A DNA stretch of 6,770 nt from positions 1 to 6,770 of the forward strand of contig JAFYCU010000226.1 of NCBI GenBank assembly GCA_017545095.1. Reading direction: 5' to 3'. This document shows, in pieces, positions 1 through 5,060 of this stretch. Positions within the stretch are counted from its first letter, which is position 1. Each line of letters starts with the position of its first letter. A model generated the notes under the pieces. The model ran no database searches, was not told the DNA's origin, and saw only the letters and a list, made by a program, of their open reading frames with translations. Source of the DNA: Muribaculaceae bacterium (GTDB lineage: Bacteria > Bacteroidota > Bacteroidia > Bacteroidales > Muribaculaceae). Position numbers and translations under genes: made by a program.

Positions 1-32
1 AAAACTGCTCAACTCTGAGAAAATTTTCTTAC

Positions 33-119
33 CTTTGCAGTGCATAGTTGTGATTCCTTTTATTGTTTTACACTGCAAAGTTACTAAAAATCAACGACTT
101 TGCAAAATCTCAACTATGC
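33..119. repeat. Interlocked inverted repeats in the leading intergenic region
   Basis: Two inverted repeats overlap. Arm pair A is CTTTGCAGTG at 33-42 with its perfect complement CACTGCAAAG at 71-80. Arm pair B is GCATAGTTGTGATT at 42-55 against AATCTCAACTATGC at 106-119, matching at 13 of 14 positions. One B arm sits in the loop of A and the other lies outside it, so as RNA the two stems would form a pseudoknot-like or mutually exclusive pair. As DNA they could be paired operator sites or repeated promoter parts, since A's arms contain TTTG-type -7 elements. The repeats are seen directly; their role is unknown. Confidence 0.6.
76..106 (-). promoter_or_regulatory. Probable Bacteroidetes-type promoter reading leftward out of the window
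   Basis: Read on the minus strand, TTTG (complement of 103-106) is followed by 19 nt and then TAACTTTG (complement of 76-83). This matches the Bacteroidetes primary sigma-factor pattern TTTG-N19-TAnnTTTG fully, including the spacing. Transcription would start near position 66-70 and run leftward, implying a divergent gene beyond the left edge. No coding region for it is visible here. Confidence 0.5.
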
Positions 120-132
120 TTTTTTACTTTAG
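99..132 (+). promoter_or_regulatory. Possible promoter for the 152-1045 gene, sharing a palindromic -33 element
   Basis: TTTG at 99-102 is followed after 22 nt by TACTTTAG at 125-132, one mismatch from TAnnTTTG. The spacer is longer than the usual 19-20 nt, so the match is weaker than the leftward promoter. The TTTG is half of the palindrome TTTGCAAA (99-106), whose other half is the -33 element of the leftward promoter. Transcription would begin near 138-142, leaving a short leader before the ATG at 152. Confidence 0.35.
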
Positions 133-151
133 AAACTTAAAATTAAAAGCA

Positions 152-1045
152 ATGCATGCAGATATTTTAGAAATCTTGTCACATATCGCGGTTGATGAAC
201 TGAATGGGGAGAATCTTGATTTGTCGCAGGCCAACTACCTTAACCAGCGAGCAATCATCAACTCGATTTTCAGTCAAGGTGACTACAACAAGGGCCAATT
301 GATATTGCGCCTCACCGTCGTTGATTCGCTCTATTCGACCAATGCGGCCTACAGCTATTTCTCGATTGAGGAGATGGCCGTAAAGATATTGTCACTCGGC
401 ACACAACGCCAAGCACGTGACTATTTCTACTCCATTGCTTGCCTAGGCAAGGATGATTTAAAGATTTTCGACGAACCTTACGGCATTCAAAAGGACTTGC
501 GCGAGGGGAGCAAGCAGATGTCGCTACTCAGCAAGTATGCCTATTATGAACTGATGCAGGAACCAGCACTCTACCCCAAAGGATTCCCCATCTATGACCG
601 CTTGGCCAAGGAAGCTTATCCCATTGTGTGCAGGATGCTGAAGCTAAAACCGGTCGAACGGTTGCCGCAGACACCTGCCATCGAGCCATATATCCGTTGC
701 ATCAATCAATTGCGCAAAGAGCTGTTTGCCAACGATGAACGGTTCCATGGCTACCAACAGTTCGACATCTTGGATGCCTACCTGTGGCGGATGGGGAAGT
801 TTAACGAGGGAAACCTGTCGCTGCTGTTGGGACGCGCCGACTACTGCCAGTTCATACGCAACATCGGTTTGGAAGCCACGCTGACGAGCAAGCCGCTGCC
901 GAGCGATCAGTTCAACAAACAAGTGTTACATGCGCTTGCACAAGCACAACGCCCGTTTGCCAAATGCTCAAACGAAGCCTACCTTTCACTGTTGTTGCAG
1001 CATTGGCGCACATTCAATGCGCACGACCGACATCCAATTGTATAG
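152..1045 (+). CDS. Conserved hypothetical protein, possibly DNA-glycosylase-like (HhH-GPD type)
   Basis: This is a 297-aa soluble protein with no signal peptide or membrane segment. The ATG at 152 is chosen because an in-frame extension back to TTG at 35 would run through the inverted repeats and promoter-like elements and encodes residues unlike the rest. Motifs by residue: LTVVDSLYSTNA (54-65), SLLSKYAYY (124-132), FPIYDRLA (145-152) and FDILDAYLWRMGK (204-216). The 'SKY...FPIYD' and 'LDxYLWxxGK' signatures recall a family of conserved bacterial proteins that I loosely associate with an OGG/HhH-GPD glycosylase-like fold. That assignment is from memory, and I cannot point to a catalytic Lys/Asp pair with confidence. 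The gene ends 39 nt before the next. It may be independent of the module downstream, since nothing in its sequence resembles that module's proteins. Confidence 0.8.
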   Translation: MHADILEILSHIAVDELNGENLDLSQANYLNQRAIINSIFSQGDYNKGQLILRLTVVDSLYSTNAAYSYFSIEEMAVKILSLGTQRQARDYFYSIACLGKDDLKIFDEPYGIQKDLREGSKQMSLLSKYAYYELMQEPALYPKGFPIYDRLAKEAYPIVCRMLKLKPVERLPQTPAIEPYIRCINQLRKELFANDERFHGYQQFDILDAYLWRMGKFNEGNLSLLLGRADYCQFIRNIGLEATLTSKPLPSDQFNKQVLHALAQAQRPFAKCSNEAYLSLLLQHWRTFNAHDRHPIV

Positions 1046-1084
1046 TTAATCCTTATTTATATCCTTTACTAAAAAAGTGCTTTT

Positions 1085-1432
1085 ATGGAGATTAAGATTG
1101 ATGGACGCCTGTTGGTGTCGACCCTGTGTGAGCGATTTAAAAAAGAATTTGGTGGCACTTTACGCGTGTACAACGGCAACAAGCGTTGCACAGGCAGCGA
1201 GAAGGTCGCCGACCTGGCTACCGCCACTGGCACCTATGAGTGCCGCTCAAGCAAGACCGTTGCCGGACTGATCAAAGACCTTGCCGATCAGTTTGGCCTG
1301 AAGGTCAAGGTGGGGTCGGGTGATGACTGGGTGCTGGCTCTGGATGCGATGACCCTGTCGAAGTTGCCTGAGATTCCCAAAAACGCGACCAAGAAGGACA
1401 TGGAGTCACTCAAATCGAAATATGCCAAATAA
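1085..1432 (+). CDS. Small cytoplasmic protein of the K-(I/V)-DGR / FKK-FG-LRVY family, copy 1
   Basis: This 115-aa protein has no signal peptide or membrane span. Residues 4-28 carry K-I-DGR...TL...FKK-FG..LRVY, shared almost exactly with the protein at 4373-4687. Similarity continues into the C-terminal half (KTVAGLIKDLADQFGLKVKV here, IRVGNFEKKVTELYGIGVQV there), so the two are full-length paralogues. The strand-helix-strand alternation suggests a small alpha/beta fold; this is inference. This copy has an extra Lys-rich tail (about residues 96-115) and three cysteines (15, 35, 53). Function is unrecognised. It opens the tight gene run towards the TerB gene, and its paralogue closes the block, which suggests both work with the products between them. 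No Shine-Dalgarno sequence precedes the ATG; the upstream bases are T- and A-rich, as at the other starts here. Confidence 0.85.
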   Translation: MEIKIDGRLLVSTLCERFKKEFGGTLRVYNGNKRCTGSEKVADLATATGTYECRSSKTVAGLIKDLADQFGLKVKVGSGDDWVLALDAMTLSKLPEIPKNATKKDMESLKSKYAK

Positions 1433-1487
1433 TTTGGTTTCTCAATAAACTGGAACACGTTTTTTTATTCATTAATAATCTACAACT

Positions 1488-1742
1488 ATGGCAGTAAAAA
1501 AGAATGCTGACGGCACTGTGGACAAACGCACCAAAGAAGGCAAGGCCATTGCCGCTCGCATGGCCAAAGCCCGTGCAGCCCGTGCCAAAACAACTAAGAA
1601 AACAACGTCGACCCTGAAACGCACGCAGAGCGGAAAGGTTGACAAACGCACCAAAGAGGGCAAGGAAATCGCCGCTCGCATGGCCAAGGCCCGCAAAGCG
1701 AAGAACAGTCTCAGCAACCGCTTGAAGAGACTTTTTGGTTGA
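1488..1742 (+). CDS. Very basic two-repeat protein, possibly nucleic-acid or polyanion binding
   Basis: This 84-aa protein has 28 Lys/Arg and only 6 Asp/Glu (net about +22). It consists of two copies of one unit: VDKRTKEGKxIAARMAKAR at residues 11-29 and again at 51-69. A Lys/Thr/Ala-rich linker (30-50) joins them, and a basic-hydrophobic tail ends in NRLKRLFG. Each unit would make an amphipathic basic helix, as in histone H1-like tails or small bacterial DNA-compacting proteins, but I do not recognise a named family. The start is the ATG at 1488, in an ACTATGGCA context like other starts in the window. The next gene begins 24 nt downstream and encodes a strongly acidic TerB-like protein, so the basic protein could bind that protein rather than nucleic acid; both readings are inference. 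Confidence 0.8.
   Translation: MAVKKNADGTVDKRTKEGKAIAARMAKARAARAKTTKKTTSTLKRTQSGKVDKRTKEGKEIAARMAKARKAKNSLSNRLKRLFG
1521..1693 (+). repeat. Direct repeat of about 53 bp with an exact 120-bp period inside the basic protein gene
   Basis: Positions 1521-1573 and 1641-1693 are nearly identical. Both begin GACAAACGCACCAAAGA and share GCCGCTCGCATGGCCAA. The offset is exactly 40 codons. Most differences are silent; the clear replacement changes Ala20 to Glu60. This points to internal duplication that is recent or kept similar by selection or gene conversion. Confidence 0.9.
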
Positions 1743-1766
1743 ACCCCCTAAACAAACAGTAACAAC

Positions 1767-2183
1767 ATGAAGACTGACATCAAAACACTGGCCTCGCTCA
1801 CGGCTGCAATCGTGTGGAGCGACGGCGAATACAGCGATGCGGAGCGTGAGACCGCGCAGGAGATTGCCGAGGCCTTGGAACTGGACGGCAAGGAGCTGGA
1901 CAAGCTCATTGAACAAGCACAGAAAGCCACCGCCGACATGGATGGCGAGGCCATCACTGACTATCTGGTGAAGCATGGCGAGGTTGTTGACGAAGAGGAG
2001 ACGGCCATCGTCTATGAGGCTCTGATGCAGATGGCTCTGTGCGACGGCGTGCTCACTGGCAACGAGGTCGACAACCTGATGGTCGTGGCCGAAGCCCTGG
2101 GCATGGACCAGACAACAGCAGTCCTGCTGCTGTGCGACATGGTGAAGGAAGAGCCCGAGCTCGAAATCTCGTTTGAGGACTAA
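1767..2183 (+). CDS. TerB-like (tellurite-resistance TerB family) acidic protein
   Basis: This 138-aa, all-helical, cytoplasmic protein has the TerB/DjlA-type layout of two similar halves. Residues 8-40 contain WSDGEYSDAE followed by a helix; residues 84-114 contain ALCDGVLTGNE followed by VAEALGMD. The paired (S/C)DG...E motifs are the hallmark of TerB domains, in which the acidic residues are thought to bind metal. The length is close to a single TerB domain of about 140-150 aa. It is extremely acidic (35 Asp/Glu against 8 Lys/Arg, net about -27). TerB proteins belong to Ter stress-response systems and associate with membranes through TerC, but no terC, terD or terZ gene is visible here; the nearby membrane proteins may take that part (inference). 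The family call is fairly sure, but a role in tellurite resistance is not implied. I leave the symbol blank because this is not a canonical ter operon. Confidence 0.85.
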   Translation: MKTDIKTLASLTAAIVWSDGEYSDAERETAQEIAEALELDGKELDKLIEQAQKATADMDGEAITDYLVKHGEVVDEEETAIVYEALMQMALCDGVLTGNEVDNLMVVAEALGMDQTTAVLLLCDMVKEEPELEISFED

Positions 2184-2214
2184 TCAATCATTAACTTACA
2201 AATTCATTATCATT

Positions 2215-2415
2215 ATGGCAAAGAAATCAGCAATCAGCGGTGAGTATATCGTCACCGTCGAGGATTCGGGATCAATCAGCGTACACCGCATCTACGACAA
2301 CACCAAAGGCGCTCTGCGCGAGATTGCCGAGAAAGTGGGTTTCGAGTATGACCCCAATTGGAACACTCGCCACTTCGGCAGCAAGCTGGTGGATTTCCTG
2401 CTTGAAAACCAATAA
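2215..2415 (+). CDS. Small conserved-looking protein of unknown function (66 aa)
   Basis: The ATG at 2215 lies in the context ATTATGGCA, identical to that of the following gene, and is preferred to an in-frame extension that would overlap the end of the TerB gene. Residues 8-28 (SGEYIVTVEDSGSISVHRIY) look like a beta hairpin. They are followed by a helix (KGALREIAEKVG, 31-42), an aromatic loop with FEYDPNWNTRHFG (43-55) and a last helix (SKLVDFLLEN). There are no membrane spans or cysteines. I do not recognise the family; the fold could be a small winged or beta-alpha domain. It lies 31 nt after the TerB gene and 9 nt before the OmpA-type gene, so it is almost certainly co-transcribed with both. 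Confidence 0.8.
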   Translation: MAKKSAISGEYIVTVEDSGSISVHRIYDNTKGALREIAEKVGFEYDPNWNTRHFGSKLVDFLLENQ

Positions 2416-2424
2416 ATGTACATT

Positions 2425-3345
2425 ATGGCAAGTAAAATCAGAGTATACGGCAAGGCGCAGAACCGTACTGCATTAGGCATCATGCATGCCTACATGACGA
2501 TGTTTCCCCACGCCACGTTGAGCGACATCCGTCAGGCGTTCCCCAACTCGCTCAACCCCGACATGGGCACCGACGAAATCTTCATCCCCGCCGAGGAAAA
2601 GGGAACTACAGCCAATTGGGACGGCTACTTCAAGAACGAAGACGAACTGCTCACCATGGGCGATGGTCAGAAGGTGTCGGTGGTGAAGATGTGGACCAAG
2701 CCTTCGTTTGAACGCGTCATCGAGCAGGCCAAGCTCTACGACATCGAGATTGCACAGTTCGACCCCGCCGAGAAAGGTTTTGGCAAGAAGGGTTCGTTCT
2801 ATCTTGAGATGCTCAACGGCTATGTGCCGCCCAAGCCCGAAGAGAAGAAGAAAGGCCTTCCCATCTGGCTGTGGGGACTGCTGGGCGCCGCTTTGCTTGG
2901 CCTCATCGGTTGGCTGGCTTTCGGCAACAAGAAAGAGCCTCAAGTAATCGAGAAAGAGGTTGTGAAAGAGGTCGTCGTTCACGACACGGTGTATGTGGAG
3001 CAAATCGAGGAAATCGAAAAGAACTTCAACGCCGCCCAGTTTGAGCAAGGCAAGGCCGAACTCAACGACGACGCCAAGCTCGCCCTTCACGACCTGGCCA
3101 AGGTGCTCACGCGCAACCCCGAACTGCGGCTGAGCATCGAGGGCCACACTTCGAGCGAAGGCACCGAAGCCGTCAATCAGAAACTCAGCGAAGACCGCGC
3201 GCAAGCGGCTGTCGACTTCCTGGTGAACAAAGAGGGCATCGCAACCGAACGACTGCAGGCCAAGGGATTTGGCTCATCGAAGCCGATCTCGAAAGACTCG
3301 CTCGAGGTGAACCGCCGCACCGAGTTTGTGATTCTGGACAAATAA
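2425..3345 (+). CDS. Single-span membrane protein: unknown cytoplasmic domain fused to an OmpA-like peptidoglycan-binding domain
   Basis: This 306-aa protein has three parts. Residues 1-135 are a soluble domain of unknown function with motifs KIRVYGKAQNRTALG, NSLNPDMGTDE and ANWDGYFKNEDEL. Residues 144-167 are one hydrophobic span (LPIWLWGLLGAALLGLIGWL), preceded by EEKKK. A Glu/Val/Lys-rich linker (172-198), probably a short coiled coil, leads to an OmpA C-terminal domain at 200-304: FNAAQFEQGKAELNDDAK, EGHTSSEG, LSEDRAQAAVDFL, KGFGSSKPI and NRRTEFVI. The EEKKK charge pattern suggests N-in/C-out, placing the OmpA domain in the periplasm where it would grip peptidoglycan, with the N-domain in the cytoplasm. 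GHT is followed by Ser where many family members have Asp; the NRR motif is intact. An ATG at 2416, abutting the previous stop codon, would add three residues; 2425 is preferred for its ATTATGGCA context. Most OmpA proteins are outer-membrane barrels or lipoproteins, so an inner-membrane anchor is a notable variant. Confidence 0.85.
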   Translation: MASKIRVYGKAQNRTALGIMHAYMTMFPHATLSDIRQAFPNSLNPDMGTDEIFIPAEEKGTTANWDGYFKNEDELLTMGDGQKVSVVKMWTKPSFERVIEQAKLYDIEIAQFDPAEKGFGKKGSFYLEMLNGYVPPKPEEKKKGLPIWLWGLLGAALLGLIGWLAFGNKKEPQVIEKEVVKEVVVHDTVYVEQIEEIEKNFNAAQFEQGKAELNDDAKLALHDLAKVLTRNPELRLSIEGHTSSEGTEAVNQKLSEDRAQAAVDFLVNKEGIATERLQAKGFGSSKPISKDSLEVNRRTEFVILDK

Positions 3346-3357
3346 ACACTGACGACC

Positions 3358-4191
3358 ATGACCATCAACGAATTGCTCACATCTAGTGCCGAGGACCTGA
3401 TCAGCAAACTGATTGATTCTCAAGCACGCAAAGTCATGCCTGGGCAGATTGTTGACGTGGTGAACAAACATGGAAAGTTAGCAGCGGGCGCAGGCTTGGT
3501 GCCTGTGCCCGGTGCTGATTTGGTGATGGGAACAGCCAACACCGTGAAGATGTTCAAGAGCATTAACACCACACTGGGCATCGGTTCCAATGATCTAGAT
3601 TTCAAGACCATCACATCAACCTTGTTATCCCAATTTGCTGCACGGTTTGCTACTACAGGCGTTGCAAACTCCTTGAAATTCATTCCCGGTGTGGGACAGG
3701 TAACGGGAGCTCTGATGTCGAGCGCACTACAATACGTCATGGCACTGAGTGCTGGGTATGTCTATTTCAATGCACTTTCAACATTGGTGGATGGCAACGG
3801 CAACATCACACTCAACAAATTAGGCGATGCCATCAAAACCACTCTTGCCGACAAAGAGAAGATTGATGCGATTATCGAGGCCATAAAGTCCAGTTCTTCA
3901 CGGTTAATCGACACTGTAAAGGATAATGTGGATTCGTGGAGCAATGGGGCAAAAGAAAGCATCAGTTCGGCTGCAGTTTCTGTATCGAAAGGTGCCTCCG
4001 CAGTTTGTGGAACCGTCTCTGAGGGCATTAACACAGCAGCCAGTTCGGTAGCCGATGCGGCGGGAACAGCAGCTGTCTCCCTCAAGAGCGGAGCATCGGC
4101 AGTGATGAATGAAGCGGGAAAAAGGTTCAGTTCTCTTGGCAAGTCGGTAAACAGCCTTTGGACGAAAAAGAAAAACAAGATAGTCAAATAA
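3358..4191 (+). CDS. DUF697-like membrane-associated protein with an Ala/Ser-rich amphipathic tail
   Basis: In this 277-aa protein, residues 40-140 match the DUF697 pattern: GAGLVPVPGADLVMGTANTVKM (45-65), a helical stretch with FAARFATTGVANSL (93-106), then FIPGVGQVTGALMSS (108-122) running into a hydrophobic helix to about 140. DUF697 proteins are usually fused to or encoded beside GTPases (YcjF/YcjX-type partners) and insert in or lie on the inner membrane. No GTP-binding P-loop is present here or in the neighbours. Residues 195-262 are low in complexity, rich in Ala, Ser, Gly and Val with periodic charges (GAKESISSAAVSVS, GASAVCGTVSEG, SLKSGASAVMNEAG), resembling LEA- or apolipoprotein-like amphipathic helices that lie on membranes. 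The C-terminus is WTKKKNKIVK, basic. The gene begins 12 nt after the OmpA-type gene, so the two are likely co-translated. The DUF697 call is a motif match from memory. Confidence 0.8.
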   Translation: MTINELLTSSAEDLISKLIDSQARKVMPGQIVDVVNKHGKLAAGAGLVPVPGADLVMGTANTVKMFKSINTTLGIGSNDLDFKTITSTLLSQFAARFATTGVANSLKFIPGVGQVTGALMSSALQYVMALSAGYVYFNALSTLVDGNGNITLNKLGDAIKTTLADKEKIDAIIEAIKSSSSRLIDTVKDNVDSWSNGAKESISSAAVSVSKGASAVCGTVSEGINTAASSVADAAGTAAVSLKSGASAVMNEAGKRFSSLGKSVNSLWTKKKNKIVK

Positions 4192-4223
4192 AGAATGAAA
4201 TAGCAGATGTGATTGCATTGACC

Positions 4224-4325
4224 ATGGAGATGTATTTATTCGACATTCCATGGATGTTTAGATTATTTAGACATGTCATTCGGTTTATGCCTACTATCTT
4301 CAACACTTGGCAATCTTTGATATAA
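4224..4325 (+). CDS. Possible 33-aa amphipathic microprotein (speculative)
   Basis: In the 181-nt gap between the DUF697-like gene and the next, an ATG at 4224 opens a 33-codon frame ending in TAA at 4323-4325. About 20 of the 33 residues are hydrophobic or aromatic. Arg13, Arg16 and Arg20 (MFRLFRHVIRFMP) fall on one helical face, as in membrane-binding microproteins or type I toxin peptides. There is no clear promoter, and a frame this short can occur by chance in A/T-rich DNA. The alternative is that the gap is simply the leader and promoter of the gene at 4373. Confidence 0.2.
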   Translation: MEMYLFDIPWMFRLFRHVIRFMPTIFNTWQSLI

Positions 4326-4372
4326 ATGAGTTCAGAAACTTAACAAATAACAAACATTTTACTATTAGAATT

Positions 4373-4687
4373 ATGGCAGATTTCAAAGTAGACGGCCGCA
4401 TGAAGGTGAAGACCTTGAAGGCCAATTTCAAGAAAGCGTTTGGCTGCAGCCTGCGCGTGTACACCACCACAACTTGCAAACAGCCCGCAGATGACGAGGC
4501 CACGCTGGCATCCATCAAGAAAGAGGGTGCAAAAGGCGGTGAAATCGTAGTGGGTTCGAACATCCGTGTCGGCAATTTCGAGAAAAAAGTCACCGAACTC
4601 TATGGAATCGGTGTGCAGGTGGCCAATGCCGCCAACACCAAACTGAGCGACAACAACATCACCCTCGCCGCCGCTGGCAAGGAGTGA
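4373..4687 (+). CDS. Small cytoplasmic protein of the K-(I/V)-DGR / FKK-FG-LRVY family, copy 2
   Basis: This 104-aa protein is a paralogue of the product of 1085-1432. Shared positions include K-V-DGR, TL...FKK-FG..LRVY (residues 5-30), an A-x-LA stretch near 43-46, and an aligned C-terminal region ending LSDNNITLAAA. This copy has the fuller middle segment (ADDEATLASIKKEGAKGGE, 39-57) that I associate from memory with related Bacteroidetes and enterobacterial small proteins of unknown function. It lacks the Lys-rich tail of copy 1. The ATG at 4373 (ATTATGGCA) is chosen; an in-frame extension upstream to TTG at 4307 lies in A/T-rich leader DNA and has no counterpart in copy 1. The 181-nt gap before it and the strong hairpin after it suggest it can be transcribed separately from the main cluster as well as with it. 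Confidence 0.85.
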   Translation: MADFKVDGRMKVKTLKANFKKAFGCSLRVYTTTTCKQPADDEATLASIKKEGAKGGEIVVGSNIRVGNFEKKVTELYGIGVQVANAANTKLSDNNITLAAAGKE

Positions 4688-4709
4688 CGAGAAAGCACCA
4701 TTGCAGCAC

Positions 4710-4753
4710 ATTTTGGCACAAAGCAAGCCAACCTGTTTGCTTTGTGCCAAAAT
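4710..4753. terminator. Strong hairpin, probable terminator after the module
   Basis: Positions 4710-4726 (ATTTTGGCACAAAGCAA) pair perfectly with 4737-4753. The stem of 17 bp extends through one G-U and one more pair to a 6-nt loop at 4729-4734. It begins 22 nt after the stop codon of the 104-aa gene. No long U-tract follows, although the stem base is A/T-rich. The symmetry means it could act on either strand, but with all genes on the plus strand it most simply ends the upstream transcript or protects its 3' end. Confidence 0.75.
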
Positions 4754-4788
4754 AAACATTTAATCGCGCTATTGGCAGCCGTCTTCAA

Positions 4789-4796
4789 TCCTTTTG
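4789..4796 (+). promoter_or_regulatory. Candidate -7 element upstream of the small basic gene
   Basis: TCCTTTTG at 4789-4796 is one mismatch from TAnnTTTG and would place a transcription start near 4803, about 44 nt before the ATG at 4847. No TTTG is found at the expected distance upstream; TTGG at 4772 is too close. Its support is mainly its position just after the terminator hairpin, where a new transcript is expected. Confidence 0.2.
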
Positions 4797-4846
4797 CCTG
4801 ACGTTGCGCTTATCACTGCCCATTACCCTCTATTATTGCAAAAAAC

Positions 4847-5011
4847 ATGAGAATCTTTCGCGGACTCACATTCTCTTGGAAGCGTTTTCTAGGCATCACG
4901 GCCCTGAAGCGCAAGGTGTCGCGGACCACCGGCATTCCCACCTCGCGGGCTGGCCGCGAAGCGAAAGTGGGACGGTGGCTGCTGGGACTGATTTTCGGCC
5001 GAAGACATTAA
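4847..5011 (+). CDS. Small basic protein with a SWKR-LGI...TGIP...GR signature (54 aa)
   Basis: The frame runs from ATG at 4847 to TAA at 5009-5011. It is masked by a longer open frame on the same strand (4804-5064) that lacks protein-like composition and overlaps the following lipoprotein start. The product has 14 Arg/Lys and one Glu (net about +13). Motifs by residue: FSWKRFLGI (9-17), LKRKVSRTTGIPTSRAGRE (20-38), KVGR (40-43) and WLLGLIFGRRH (44-54). The spaced SWKR-LGI, K-(I/V)-R-TGIP and K-(I/V)-GR pattern resembles small bacterial proteins I recall as conserved but uncharacterised. No function is assigned; basic clusters and a hydrophobic C-terminal stretch allow nucleic-acid or membrane binding. 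It starts 93 nt after the terminator and ends 49 nt before the lipoprotein gene, so it may be the first gene of that transcript. Confidence 0.65.
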   Translation: MRIFRGLTFSWKRFLGITALKRKVSRTTGIPTSRAGREAKVGRWLLGLIFGRRH

Positions 5012-5060
5012 TGCAACAAAACTCAACGCATTTTAGGATCTGGTCCAAGAACTACTCATC

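Noticed and set aside
30..37. Plus-strand TACCTTTG as a -7 promoter element
   Set aside because: It matches TAnnTTTG, but no TTTG lies about 19 nt upstream, and it would fire into the leftward promoter; kept only as part of the repeat arm.
35..151. N-terminal extension of the first gene from a TTG
   Set aside because: It crosses the inverted repeats and promoter-like elements and its residues do not resemble the rest of the protein; the ATG at 152 fits better.
1425..1437. Small palindrome CCAAATAATTTGG at the end of the 115-aa gene, with a T-run at 1460-1466
   Set aside because: The stem is only 5 bp and is separated from the T-run by over 20 nt, so it is not a credible terminator.
1410..1976. 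188-codon minus-strand frame across three genes
   Set aside because: It runs antisense through the basic repeat gene and the TerB gene, and its apparent repeats only mirror the real repeat.
2473..3204. 243-codon minus-strand frame
   Set aside because: It lies antisense within the OmpA-type gene, whose domains and membrane span are clear; the frame reflects codon bias on the other strand.
4307..4372. N-terminal extension of the 104-aa paralogue from a TTG
   Set aside because: The paralogue at 1085 has no such extension, and the ATG at 4373 has the local ATTATGGCA start context.
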